Assembly (NCBI GenBank): GCA_002633005.1
Contig: NMRA01000867.1
Span: forward strand, 48,842 to 112,841
Direction of reading: 5' to 3'
DNA length: 64,000 nucleotides
Source of the DNA: Phoronis australis
Lineage: Eukaryota; Phoronida; Phoronidae
Shown: piece by piece, positions 1 to 11,767 of the stretch
How positions within the stretch are numbered: position 1 is the first letter of the stretch
How the letters are laid out: the number at the start of each line of letters is the position of its first letter
Position numbers and translations under genes: made by a program
The notes under the pieces: model-generated
Databases searched by the model: none
What the model was told of the DNA's origin: nothing
Seen by the model: only the letters and a program-made list of their open reading frames with translations

Positions 1-1217
1 TGCTGCTACCTCTCAGGTGACATTCCCATCCATAGGCAGTCACCTAACCTTCTGTACGTTTCCGTATGACCATAAGCATATTGACTGCAAAGAAGGTCAG
101 TCTTGAATTGTGTTGACAGAATGAAGGATTGAATGGAAAAAAAAACAGTTGATTGAAAGAGTATTTGGTTGAGTTAGAAAGATTTATAGACTCCAACTAC
201 CTTCAATGGTACTCATATACACCAGATAGACTATAGTGCATGGACCACAAACTCCGCATACTTTCAGTGGAAGAAATCTGTGCTCTTACAGAAGCAATGA
301 CGTCATATTGACTAGTGATTTTTTTACTGTATAAGCAGATATATAGGGCATGTGCCTATATTGAAAGTGACAAAGTGTCTTATAAATAAACTCATGCACC
401 CAAGTCTCTCTTATAGGCGCAGGTGGATGTGCCTTGTGCAGGTTATGGTCTTTCTGTGGATTAAGTCACATACATTGTCCTTGACCATAGACTATTATAG
501 TGCATGGACCGCCAACTCAGTATTCTTTCAATGGACGAAATCTGTGTTCTTACAGAAGCAATGACGTCATTATTCATTAGTGACACCTGGCCAAATTATC
601 TGGTTTTATTTCTGGCAAGTACACCATCTGCTAATCATGGTCGGCTGTTGTGTCGTCACAATACACTAACCGATAGATAGTGCCACCATCTCTACAGTGG
701 AAACAGTGGCCATGGGGAATTAGGGATACGGCTTCATATCGACGAGGAGTGTAAAAATGGCCAGTTGCCGATTTGGGTAACTGAACAATGGTCTGCTCAA
801 CATTACTCACTTTGTCTACTAGACAATGATCACCATCTCTATAGCTGGCCCAGTAGAGATGGTGGAGCTCCTACATGAAGCTTTTCGGAAGGTGGCATGA
901 TGTCATATCCACTGGCACGTGCAGTGTAAAAATGGCGAGTAACCGATTTTGGGAACTGAACGAGGGATTTCTCAAAGAAAAAGTTTGATAGGAGTATATT
1001 TATTCGAGTTGAAAGGAATTAAATGCGTCGACGGCCTCCTAAAATGTCCCTCTATGTGCAAAAGGTATTTATAACAACATGACTTTAACGTTTTAGTCAG
1101 TGTGAGGCATAATTTGCCAAAAAAGCTTCCGGCGGATGAAGCTCCTATAGGAGCTCCACCATCTCAGTACTGGGCCACCTAGTAGTGATGGTCGGAGATC
1201 ACTGTCTATTTGCCTAC
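1..1217. other. Intron or left flank of the GH3 gene, with small repeats
   Basis: No coding exon is recognised here. It should be the first intron of the minus-strand GH3 gene. Positions 215-320 and 470-580 are a direct repeat of about 100 bp ending in the same GACGTCAT-containing stretch. Positions about 750-790 and 927-965 are a second direct pair. An inverted pair lies at about 834-890 and 1124-1190, sharing the core AGATGGTGGAGCTCCT and its complement. These look like remnants of short non-autonomous elements. Confidence 0.5.
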
Positions 1218-1540
1218 CTAAAGGATGCTGCGAGCCCAATAGCTTGTGGGAAGGATGTGGCATTTCCCGGTGCCTGGGCATCACCTCTCAAACACTCTGT
1301 ATCCCATTGGTAGAGACCTACCCCAAGACGCTCAATACTTGGAGCTGGGCCTAGTCCTGCTCCACCATGACTTAGCTGACCAATCTGCTCATCGAGTGAA
1401 AGAAGATCCAGCAAATTGTTAACTCGAATTTCCCAATCAAGAGATGTGTTTTGAAACGGATACAAACACCAACACGGCTTAGCAAACAACATTGAAACCA
1501 ATAAAATGAGATACAAATCGTCCCTTGGTTTCATTGTCAT
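1218..1540 (-). CDS. First coding exon of a secreted glycoside hydrolase family 3 protein (beta-xylosidase-like), partial
   Basis: The exon encodes 107 residues plus two bases and ends at a donor reading AG|GTAGGC (GT at 1217-1216). Residues 1-25 form a signal peptide: a charged start, a hydrophobic LYLILLVSMLFA core, then a small-residue cleavage region. The mature part opens with YPFQNTSLDWEIRVNNLL and contains LSLDEQIGQLSHGG, YQWDTECLRGD and NATSFPQAIGLAASF. These are the hallmark N-terminal blocks of GH3 beta-D-xylosidase-type enzymes, which hydrolyse beta-linked xylose or related sugars outside the cell. The catalytic aspartate lies much further on in the family and is not in the window, so activity cannot be judged. 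No second GH3 exon was seen in 1-1217, so the rest should lie left of the window. The start could be Met1 or Met3; both keep the signal peptide. Confidence 0.8.
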
Positions 1541-2055
1541 CCGACTGGAAAATAGACATCTACTTTGGCCTAAAAACTCGAGTAATATCAGAGCCTACTG
1601 TTTGCAAACAGACCCCAGGTTAACCGGAAACCACATGAAAGTCATGTGACTGATTTTCCTGGCATCGTCTGGTAGTGCATGAGCAAGAGTTCACTGTTAG
1701 TAGAGACCACATGAACACAAGTTCCGACGTATTCTGGCTCTTGATTGGTCATAAAAATGATGTCCAATAATTTAGCAACAAAGTCTGACTATCCTATCGT
1801 TTCCGTCACGACGATAATAATCTATTGATTTTAATTTCATACCTGTACGGTAACTGTGAGTCTATGCTGCAACGGTACGCCAGTATACTGGAGTCCCGGC
1901 CAGTCAAATAAAATTAAAACAACAAAATTGAAAATAATAATTAGACCAGATTCACATTACAAATCAATGACAGGTTTTAAGAACACTGATCGTTCGATGG
2001 CCGACTAGTACAAAATTCCCCTCAAGCCCGCTATTCCTCGTCCTCTCAGGGATTT
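1541..2055. other. Upstream flank of the GH3 exon, no feature seen
   Basis: This stretch lies 5' of the minus-strand GH3 start and should hold its promoter or a 5' UTR intron. No TATA-like box at a convincing distance and no coding segment were recognised. Confidence 0.4.
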
Positions 2056-2475
2056 GGGCCCGGTCTCAGCTAATCTTTGTACTCGAAACGAACTTATTTT
2101 TGGCATTTTTTCTGCTCCTTTCATGTGCGAACTCATGCAAGATAAGTGCCGGGTCGGTTATCAGACCCCGTGCTCGAATACATTATGTAGTCTGTACCTA
2201 TGAGTTTCTAGATTGCACTTGAAGACTCTCATTCGTGCTACGTCAAACTCGAGGAAAAAACTCGAAATTTCGAGTTCAAACTCGAACTTTTACTGGCCTT
2301 AATGTTGGGTTTATCAACTGCAAGAATTGGACTCAAATTATCCATGTAGGCCTAGGTCATATTGTACTCAGAATAATAGACACTTATAATGAGTTCCCAT
2401 AAAAGTAGAGTATGAGAAAATGCCAAACACTATTCGAGAACCATTTCGAGTAAAAAGATTTGAGAAACCGGGCCC
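2056..2475. mobile_element. MITE-like inverted-repeat element with GGGCCCGGT ends
   Basis: The left end starts GGGCCCGGTCTCAGC and the right end, read on the minus strand, starts GGGCCCGGTTTCTCA. Both continue into TCTTT..TACTCGAA, so the terminal inverted repeat is about 30 bp with mismatches. The 420-bp interior has several CGAG/CTCG-rich stretches and no reading frame. No clear target duplication is visible. Diverged relatives occur at about 6180-6440, 16326-16560 and 24607-24775, all sharing the 'TCTTTGTA..TCGAAA' and 'GATTTCGAGTAAAAACTGA' type motifs. The superfamily is not assigned. Confidence 0.65.
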
Positions 2476-5400
2476 TGAAGTCCCGCCAATCTAGCACCAG
2501 GTGCTTTTCGGTGTTCTGTAGTATCCCCACCGTGTAATCATTTGCTCAGTCTCAACAAGACACATTGCAATATTTTCAATCCATCAGATAATTAGGTATT
2601 CTCAGAACTGATTTGTGTTTCTTCGGCGGGTAGCCTAGGTTGTATCAGGGGCGTTGATACTGTCCTGTCTCCCAGTTCAGTGAAGATTTCGCAGCTTGTT
2701 GATCCATCTGTTTTTACGATTATTTTCATGGTGTAAAATGTGAGTATTATCCCAGTCAAAAACATGGTGTAAAGTTATAACACAGTGATCAGTGAAGGTA
2801 TAGGGCCTACTCCGGCGTTGTTGGGATCGGCACAATCTTGGTAACACATCAAAGGTCTTGGAGCCGGGCCGTGGAAAATGTTATAGACATTGGTCTTGAT
2901 AGCTTATTAAATTGTCAAGAGCATGCCTGCTTCGAATGCAATAGGTTGCATTTTCGATTCCCTCGTTTACATTTGATTCATAATCAATGGTGCCTTGAAA
3001 AACAGTCTGGTTTCACAATCAATTTTATCTTCTGACTCATCCTGCAGACGCATGTCCAATGCACGTTATGACATTGGAACACTTCGCCACAGAACGCATT
3101 CAACGAAGAGTTGGCCGAAAACATAAGCTTATTGTTGAGAAGTTAGAGGAGAGGAAATTAGCAAGTAAGACACTGGTACAAAGATGAAGAAAACCAAGAT
3201 GACTAGTGGATAACTGAAAATAAGTAGCTTTTTAAATCAGATTTCGTAGAGTCGTGTGACGAAGACAGTGACCAGGAAGACAGTTACCGGGAAGACAGTG
3301 ATCAAGATGACAGTAGTGATTGATATACAAATAATAAATGTCAGCTGGAAATTTGGACAAAACCTGATGCTTTAGCAAGGGTTTTGATAAAGTTTCCAAT
3401 GAGTTTAAGAAAAAGTTAAACGGTCTAAAAATATATTTTAACAACTGGCATTAAAACACTTAAGATATTCATATTGTTATATTTTTGTCAATAGTTTATG
3501 CATTTCCAGTTTCTTTCAAAAGTTGTAAGAATCATAATTGGTATGTCACAACTTTTTAATTTTCACCCAACAATATTTACTTAATTGTTGAAGGCCCCCC
3601 TCTCATATTCTGCAAAATTTACATGGTCTTCCCTTAAATAACGTTCGAGATATGAATGCCCCCAAGGGTTTTCCGCGGGTTCTCACGCCCACAAATTCTG
3701 ACCGGTCCCTAATGTTCTTCATTGCACAGTTGGAAATTCTCAAAAGTTAAGTGGAGCGCTTGGAAGAGCAGTGAGCGCTTGTTATGAAACACTTCGAAGG
3801 TAAGGAGTAGGTGCATGCGTCACGAGCATAGTCGTTAACCTGGGTGTTTGCTGTAATAAGATATTGAAAGACTGCAATGGTAAAAAATAGAATAAGATTT
3901 TGCAAGAATGAAAGCAAATACCATTCAAATGAATAACAAAAAATTTTAGATTCCTTTGTAAGCATAGCAATACAATACAATAGAAATATCAAGATGGAGG
4001 AAACAGCATTTCTATTTATGTGGAAGTTTATGTAATTATGATAATATTTAATTGTAATTAACTGAGACTCTGCCAGGGCTAAGACTAGTATGAAAGCAGC
4101 CCACTGAATTCAATTGAATGGCATTTTTCACATGGTTTTGTAAGTATTACAGAATCAATGAAATAAATATAACACTAATTTACATAATATTTTAGCATAA
4201 TATTTTATAATATCTTACGTAATATTTAAATAATAGTCTTTGCTGCTGAAAGACGCCGAATAAAATAAATATTAATAATAAATATTATTCACTCCATGAA
4301 CACTAAAATAAGAGTAATAACAAATAAGAGCATGTCGATCAATATTATTTTTTATTCTAACTTTGTAACACATCACTTCAAGACATTACAATCAATGTAA
4401 TTTTAACACACAATTAATAAATTGTATGAAAACAACATTCTATGTGTAAAATACATCGTACAATGCATGTCAATACATAAAATAGTACAGATACCTCAGC
4501 CATGAGACGTAGCACTTCTACAGTAGGCCTAGGAAAAACTGCAATATAAGTAACAATAAATTTGATTTTGCCAACATACCAGTAGTTGTCAGGGATAATG
4601 CATGTGGTTCGAGGGAACACACAACCCCAACTGGTGCAACGAAAATGTTACCAAGAAAAGTTTTCTACGTATACTGCATATAAGTAGTCTACTTCAGACT
4701 AATCAATAAATGTTATATGACGATTGACCATTCCACATGAAGTCAATGACAAATCCCTGGGCTTTAACCTCAAACTATATCTCAAGATAACTATAAAATC
4801 TACCATATAAAGTCTAAGCCAGGGGCCACGAAGTCCATTCTACGAAGGAACGCGGTATCAGAAACTTTACAATACCAGGTCAGCAAAACAGTCGTAATCC
4901 TGGCGGCAGGTCAACAGCTAGTCTCCTGCACAGACCCTCGAGGTTGTTTGGGTTATCCGTGACGTCATCTTGTGAGGCCTGGGAACCAGGTTAGTCAACA
5001 GCAAAGTACAACTCAAAGGCGAACCAGAGTTTGGTGGGGTCAAGGACCTAGGTGAGCCAGATAGCCTACAGAAGCTCGGTCAGTTCGATCTCCTTAAAAC
5101 ATTGTAGTCTCCCGAAGTGGCTCGATAAAGTCTAAAAAGACCAAGATAAGATTGCATAAGGGAGTGCGTGATTAGACGGCTAGATCTCTGACTTCGTGGT
5201 AAGTTGAGATACTGTGTTGAGAGCCGGTTTTCCATTATTAGTTTAGCTGCCAGAACCTTGACCCCGAAATGTTGTTTACTGTTAAGATTTCTTTTGGAAA
5301 TGTCTGTATAATTTAAGACGGCGTGAATTTTGCCCTTCAGAGCAGTGATGGCATATAAGACATGCTCCATTTTCAGCGTTTTCTAGGAGTCCATTTCTGA

Positions 5401-6179
5401 TGTTATGCATGTAGGATCAAACTCAAAGCCAAACCTGAAGTCAAATGCGTCGGTAAACCGTAGAGATAATCCTTAAAATGTCACGCCTGACAGTCTAATC
5501 TTCACTACACAGATAGTGCCTCACGATCTAGCACTCCACTACGCCTTAGAAATGGTGATTTCCTTATGAAAGATATACTATTCTTGGGAATATTGACAAT
5601 ATTGCAATTGTAACATTGTCGGGTATTGTTCACAAACCGTAGTCTTCATCAAGCTTGGCAATTCAAACGTTCATTTCACCGGCAGTTACTCCTTTTGTAC
5701 CGCATTGTATGTAGAGTCTTAAGTCCCATGGACGTTTAGGAACTGCGCTGATTATGTAAAACATAGCCGCATGTGCCAATGTGTGAATCACGTGGGTAAA
5801 AGGTGCGAAAAAGGTATTATTTCGGATAACTGTTGTTCATGACAAGTCAATTTTTAAAAAGAAAACGGCCGCGCCTATATGCGAATCAATGTATAGGCCT
5901 ATGCAGGGGACATTACCTGGGCTTATATGCGAAACTTAAGTGCATGCGCCAATATGTGAACCACTTGGGTAAAAGAGGCGGAGAAGAAAGGCATGATTTG
6001 GGATATAGGCCCATATGCCTAAAGGCGCAGCAAGAAGGTTTTTTAATTCTCAAATGTGTGGTTGTTTGATGCTTTGGTATTTTTGTGAAAATGTGTGATT
6101 TTATTGGGCAATGGGGTACTCATTTGTTTATCGTTTTAAGCTAATTTATCTTTGTTCTGCACATCGATGCCAGTATTGT
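2476..6179. other. Long intergenic stretch without a recognisable gene
   Basis: Short open frames on both strands (about 60-96 codons) show no family motif and no supporting splice sites. Positions 4130-4330 are very AT-rich, with repeated AATATT-type palindromes. A short purine/pyrimidine-biased patch (GAAGACAGTGA repeats) lies at about 3255-3320. Confidence 0.4.
5762..6006 (+). repeat. Direct repeat of about 70 bp, period about 172
   Basis: The two arms, about 5762-5830 and 5934-6006, share the core TGCCAATGTGTGAATCACGT / CGCCAATATGTGAACCACTT followed by GGGTAAAAG. It is a diverged two-copy repeat with no coding signal. Confidence 0.6.
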
Positions 6180-6440
6180 TCTCTGGACCTGTGGGCCTAT
6201 TCTTTGTACTCGAAATCGAGTTCGAAAATATTTTTGGCATATCATATTCTACTTTAATATGACGTCAAGATAAGTATTCAGTTTTCTGGTTTATGGTGAC
6301 AAGTGTCTAATCCAAGTTTGCAGTTGACGACTACTAGATTCGATCTACGAACTCAGTCGAGTAAAAACCGGAGATTTCGAGTAAAAACTGAAAAGAACGA
6401 GTTCAAGCTCGAAGTCATCCGTCCCTGGATTGCTTCAAAT
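6180..6440 (+). repeat. CTCGA-rich repeat copy at the left edge of duplication unit 1
   Basis: This segment matches 24607-24775, sharing GATAAGTATTCA, GTGTCTAATCC, TTGACGAC and GATTTCGAGTAAAAACTGA. It is also related to the element at 2056-2475. The match to unit 2 begins at about 6266. The 75-codon open frame here is repeat sequence, not a gene. Confidence 0.6.
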
Positions 6441-7438
6441 TACATTCCTGCGCTAAGACAAGAGATTAGATTGTGGACTCGATTGTTTCGGAGGATGGGG
6501 CATTTGCAAGAGATTTTGGCTGCTAACTAAGTAAAGTTACGCGACCCATGATTGGTTAAACTGCTGAAAGTATTTTAGTTCAACCAATCATTTAACGCGG
6601 CTGCACGTCGTCCTGTTCACTTACCTTAAAACGAAAACGAATTAGGCCTTTCATTCTCATAAAATGGGTCTTGTAGTATTCATTAAAGTTATAGAATTCT
6701 GTTTCAGTAACCAACGAGAACATATACACCATCAGCGATTCAAGAAAAAGCTTCGGATTTTATTTGCGTTGACCAACCCTAAAATAGTCAATTCGTCGAA
6801 CATGGCCCCTTTTACCTGAGTTGGCTACGGACATAGAGCCTGACGGACTCCCATCACAGTGAGAAATATTGAGAGACCAATTTGATTAGAGTAAAGGGCT
6901 AATTCAATTATAGTCTGTCAGCCACCGAAACAGGGCGAATTGATGCTTTAAATACATAAATGGGATAATTTGCATTTTCTCAGCATACTAGACTCCAGTG
7001 CCCAGTTGCATGAAACAGTCCCAAATAGTTCCCTACATCTACCGTGTATTTCTATCATTCTTTACTCACAGATGTGTTATTTTTCTATTAGTTCTTCTTT
7101 ATGAAAAGCTCATTTTTGACCAATGATATTTTCTAATAATCCTAAAAACTAAGTCCAGATTGCAGTGAAAGTAAATTACAGGGACTGAGTCCTTAAATTA
7201 GTGGCATTGCAAGAAAAGATCCCTACTTGTTTTCGATAATATTGAGATTTTAACGTACAGTTCACTCTCGATTTGTATCAAAGCCAAAAATTGAATTAGT
7301 AACGAAGCTAAGACAGTAAAAGAAATGACAATTAGCTTTTTCAAAAGTCCACAAAGACCCCGGTACGCAGTAAACTTAGGGAACGTATTAGTTGAGTCCC
7401 TATTTGGGATTGCAACCGGGCACATATCCCTAAGGTTG
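6441..7438. other. Unit-1 flank, no gene seen
   Basis: No motif-bearing frame was found. Most of this stretch has no counterpart in unit 2: after about 6490 the matching sequence resumes only near 7425. It was therefore either inserted in unit 1 or deleted from unit 2. Confidence 0.4.
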
Positions 7439-8335
7439 TTATTTTTTAAAGAATTTATTATCATTTATAAAGCAGTACAAAAACAAACAAACAAATAAGT
7501 ACATCCATTCATTCACGCATGCACACCTCAGGATAGATCATTCTCGTATATCGTATAAAGTAAACAACTTCTACATGGATTTAACGTGAACAATGAAATT
7601 TTCCCATTTCGCAGAGAAGCTGTCATATACAAAGTTTTTGTATGCAATTAATTTTTCAGCTTTGTAGTACTCATAAGTATATATAATAAACCTGTGAAAA
7701 TTAGGTATATTTTTGTGACATCTCTCCTTGTAAATGTACTGTTTGGCTATTAGAAACAACATGTTAAAAAGAAAATCATGCGTCTCATAAACTTCAAGAA
7801 TAACTCGTTCGTAAGAGAGATTGTTGGGAAGCTGAAGGCCACATTTTTGCACTAGCAGTCCGAATTTCTTCCAGAAATCTTGTACAATGCGACATTCCCA
7901 AAAGGGTGTGACAGCGTCTCTGGAGCTTTATTACAAAAGGAACATAAAAAATTAGAATCCGGAACACGGATTTTTACTAAAGGTATTTGTTGCAATAATC
8001 CTGTGTAGTATTCTAAATTGGAACCATCTAGTGTTGGGATCCTTTGTAATTTCATAAGGCAATGAGTATATTTTTTTCCAATCTAAACTATCTCCTAACT
8101 CTATTTCCCATTTACACTGTGACTTAGAAGGTTTCTTAACGTCATTAAAGACTGAACAAATATGTCTACAACCCTTCAAATCTTTCCCTAAGTGAGCGAT
8201 TGCTAAAGGCATGCAAGGAGCGTAGACATTAACACTTTTAAATTTACTTTGAAATAGACTTTTTTGAAACCTTCTTAGAAAGGAAACAACACCATTACAT
8301 TCTACAAAGTTGGTTTTTACATCGAACTTATTTTT
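7439..8335 (-). mobile_element. 5'-truncated LINE, 3' end of the reverse-transcriptase ORF, with target duplication
   Basis: Read on the minus strand it encodes a decayed C-terminus of a LINE pol protein. One frame has 'NTRWFQFRILHRIIATNTF', a shifted frame has 'FLCSFCNKAPETLSHPF', and a third has 'VQKCGLQLPNNLSYERVI'. This order, with a CxxC in an ETLSHLF-like context, is the zinc-ribbon tail (zf-RVT type) of Tx1/L1-like and related LINEs. At least two frameshifts break it, so it is dead. The body (7447-8327) is flanked by TTATTTTT at 7439-7446 and 8328-8335. The paralogous site at about 24862 reads TTATTTTGG with no insertion. The 3' end faces lower coordinates and is AT-rich. Confidence 0.85.
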
Positions 8336-10600
8336 GGTGACTGACATCAGTTTTGATGAGTTGTTCCACGTTGTCGTGTTAGAATCTGAATGCAATGCCT
8401 ACTATTCAAGACAAAATAAGACATGGTTGGGACTAGCTAATACCTCCTTTGGCCCGAGTTGAGCAATCGTAATACGTCAAAAAGAATTTTATGTGATAAT
8501 GACCTCGGGGAGGTCCTAGTGTTAAATACCGTTTTAGACTAGGGTTGCTTGGAGAAACTATGGTGGGAGCGTGAATAGTGAGTATGGAAGTGAGAGCGAA
8601 GTGCAAATGAGCAGATAAAGTTTCCCCGGCCGTAGCACAGTTTTTTGTTTTCTAATAGTCGATCCTTGAAAGGGCCTGAAGACATAGAAGTGGTAGTAGT
8701 TGCGGACTTGTTCTTAACGTTTACATGTCATTACTCCGAAGGTTCACTACTCCGAAGGTTAACTATTGCGAAGTTCACTACACAGCGAATGGCTGCTGAG
8801 GCTGAACGGACATGAATACAGTATTAAACAAGTCCATTGTAACCATTTCAAGGGTGTTCTTAAACCATTGATTGCATAATGTACAAATGAGGTGCAGTTC
8901 AATTTAAAAACTAACAATCGTGATTCTTGAATGTAAAACGGCCCAGTCTTAAACAGGAATAAAATCTGGGCACCAGGATTTATTTGAGTGCTGTTACGAC
9001 CAAAGAGTGGCTTTAAATTTGAGACTACTGGAAGGGTCTCTCAGACTTGCAAGACTGGCCTGGACAGAGTAACCTACTACAACTTATTTCGACCCGTTCC
9101 AGTGGGGTGGGTGGGATATGAGGTTGAAGCGCAGCGGATAAAATTTTCTGCAGTGCAATGAAATGGTATGATTGGGACCTGGATTTGATGAATATATCAT
9201 GGTTGATAGTTTATCAATATATTCTTACGGCATAATCTTTTAAGGTGGCATAGAACGCGAAAACAGACTAAATTATATTATTCAAAGTGGGTCTCTGCCA
9301 CTGAAACAGAAGTCGAATTGTGTAACAGGTATTTAGAATTTCTGTGGATGTCAAAGCAGTTTCCTTTAATTTCAAATTTCAAAAATCGATCCGTCAACTC
9401 AGTGCTCGTCATTTAGTCGATTTTTCTTCCACACAACAAACCAAATGAAGGCATCCTTATATATATATGGCAAGACGTAACCGTAGCCAAGAGGTTTTGC
9501 CAACGTCGTAAACCCGAGACTCATGTAGGATTCTCTATGTAAATTACTTATATATAGTAATATTGTAACTCATATATACATTATAACGTCTTACAGAAAA
9601 TGGCACTGAGCTCTTGTATCAAATGAGCGTAATTTCAAGCAGCAACCATGCTGTCCGACTTTTATGAGCGCATGCACACATTACATGTTACGAGGGTCGG
9701 AGAATTTGAAAACTAGTTATATTTTGTCTGTGTTTCAAAAATCGTGAATACGGCGATTTTTTCTAGAAATTCTTGCAATGTTCAAAGTGAATAACTCTCA
9801 CATAAATTCGCCATGATCTGTTTAAAAGGTATTTTTAAGAGGCTTCCCGTTCCATGCCTTTTTAAAAGTAAAAATACGAACTCTTTTTCCTTATTCGTAA
9901 GACATGCTTTAAAGCCCAATTTCTCATACACAGGAAACCCAAATAGAGTATATTACTTACCCAGGTCTTGTTTTCAGTACATACACCAACCACTGCATCT
10001 AATATCTAACAGACGTGACGTGCTTTTTCACATATACCAATAAAAATTTACATCTGAATAACCTTCAGAGTAGTTGACCATCCGACCAGCGAACCTTTAG
10101 AGTAGTAAGCTATTCTCATAAGTTCTGTCAATAAGACTTCACAATACCGAATGGCTCATTAAAAACCATTGTGTCTTTTTATGTTTAGGCGCCAATGATC
10201 GCTATGGCAACTCCCAAATTCGTTGAGGTTGTACAAGACTTTCGGAACTAAGGTATGGCTCTCATAATCAACAGATATTGAACATTCTAGTTCTTGTGTG
10301 AAATTGATACGTGTCTAAGTAAAATAAACGTGTTTTTATAGCTTACCTTGACCTTAGGACAGTTTTGTTTATTCGTGTGAATGGCAACTTTATATGCTTC
10401 AATGATGAAAAAAGGTTTTTTCTCTTTGATTTTATTTGACAACTTGGGAGATTTGCAATTGGTTACCAGGATCTGCTTGTTGATTTTAGTGAAAACGGGT
10501 AAATGAATCCATATAAATTGTGTTATTGTAGTGTTAAATGTGTTTGGTCTCTAACGTGTCTGAAGACACCGAATCTGAATGAAAATTATAGAAGACATAA
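8336..10600. other. Unit-1 intergenic stretch upstream of the SLC16 gene
   Basis: Positions 8336-8770 match 24880-25290, so they predate the duplication. Positions of about 8800-10600 have little visible counterpart in unit 2. No frame carries recognisable protein motifs. An ATATATATGG run lies near 9460. Confidence 0.4.
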
Positions 10601-10607
10601 ATAAAGT

Positions 10608-10935
10608 TATTGTTATTATTATTATTATTATTATTAGTAGTAGTAGTAGTATTAGTATTAGTATTAGTATTAGTATTATTATTATTAGTATTAGTATTAT
10701 TATTATTATTATTATTATTAGTAGTAGTAGTAGTATTAGTATTATTATTATTATTATTATTAGTATTAGTATTAGTATTAGTATTAGTATTATCATTATT
10801 ATTATTATTATTAGTAGTAGTAGTAGTATCAGTATTAGTATTAGTATTATTATTATTAGTAGTATTAGTATTATTAATATTATTATTATTATTATTATTA
10901 ATGTTATTGTTACGGTTGTTATTATTAAAGGTATT
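10608..10935 (+). repeat. Compound trinucleotide microsatellite (TTA/GTA/TTAGTA)
   Basis: About 320 bp built of blocks of TTA, GTA and TTAGTA that alternate several times. The blocks are arranged as a higher-order pattern: (TTA)n, then (GTA)5, then (TTAGTA)n, repeated. The long frames through it encode only N/T, I/L or I/S runs and are not genes. The paralogous place in unit 2 (about 25560-25615) has a much shorter TTA/TTG tract. Confidence 0.95.
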
Positions 10936-11125
10936 CAATTTGTTCAACTGGACTATGGTACTTATAAAAAATTCATAAGCACTCGGTAGCTAGACGCTCC
11001 GTTCCTGAGGAATCGTGGAATGATTAGCATGGCAGGACTGCTGCAGCTTCTGGCTATGCATGCTCTCCTGAGATACGGTCGATTGTAACGTTCCAAGCTA
11101 TAGAAAAAGCAAATCTGCCTCCCGG

Positions 11126-11427
11126 TCAATTAATCAACGGATTAAATGCCTTAATGAAGATGACCGTGACGCCTCTTTCAAACCAGCTCTTGTCCATGCT
11201 GAAAATTTCAGCACTGTCGTTATCGAACTTGTGACCATACACATTCGAGATTCTAAGCACCGACGAGGAAATGCCCTCTGTTGCGTTCCTCCGGTGTTGG
11301 TACAACCATTTCCGTAGGGGTTGTTGAGTTCCCATACATACTCCTCGGTACAATCGTCACTTTCACAACGGAGACTATAAACTATTGCAATGATGTTATA
11401 TTTGATAGGTTTACCCTTGAGATGCAC
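11126..11427 (-). mobile_element. Degraded GIY-YIG endonuclease fragment of a retroelement (unit 1)
   Basis: On the minus strand one frame reads IAIVYSLRCESDDCTEEYV and a second continues 'WLYQHRRNATEG', 'YGHKFDNDSAEIF' and 'KSWFERGVTVIFIKAFNPLIN'. The pattern VY.xRC..C...YVGE, LYQHRR, GH.FD, WFERGVKEAI, NPxLN is that of the GIY-YIG nuclease tail seen in Penelope-like and related retroelements. A frameshift separates the halves. The typical 'YVGET' motif is changed to YVWEL, so no nuclease activity is expected. A related copy lies at 26215-26500, so the insertion predates the tandem duplication. Confidence 0.7.
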
Positions 11428-11639
11428 TAACAGTGATGCAAAATACTAATCATTCCACCATTACTCAATGAAGAGAGCGGCCGGGACGCTTCCGAGGGCT
11501 TAACGATTTTTAGTAAGCAGCATGGTCTAGTTGAACAGATTTAATTTCTTTGACTATGAACTTTCCTGGAATGTTAAAGATTTTCAATTCAAGATTTCAA
11601 GACTCTTCTTTTTCTTCTTTTACTGATCCCTTTTTGTTG

Positions 11640-11763
11640 TCCTTCTCCTTCTTCTTATTGTTATTATTGTTAGTATCATTTTCATCATCATCATTATAAT
11701 TAATATTAATTATCATTATTGTTATTAATATCGTTATTGTTATTATCATTGTTATTAATATAG
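11640..11763 (+). repeat. TTR-rich microsatellite ending in a probable splice acceptor of SLC16 copy A
   Basis: A TTATTG/TTATCA-type tract runs up to TATTAATATAG, with AG at 11762-11763, and the ATG follows four bases later. Copy B has the same arrangement (AG at 26755-26756, AATA, ATG). This suggests the tract forms the 3' end of a 5' UTR intron and serves as its pyrimidine-rich acceptor region. Confidence 0.5.
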
Positions 11764-11767
11764 AATA

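Noticed and set aside
1-1217. A second GH3 exon downstream of the first
   Set aside because: No segment in any minus-strand frame showed the expected GH3 blocks, so the rest of the gene is placed outside the window.
10534-10989. Long open frames of 80-137 codons on both strands
   Set aside because: They run through the TTA/GTA microsatellite and encode only N/T, I/L or I/S repeats.
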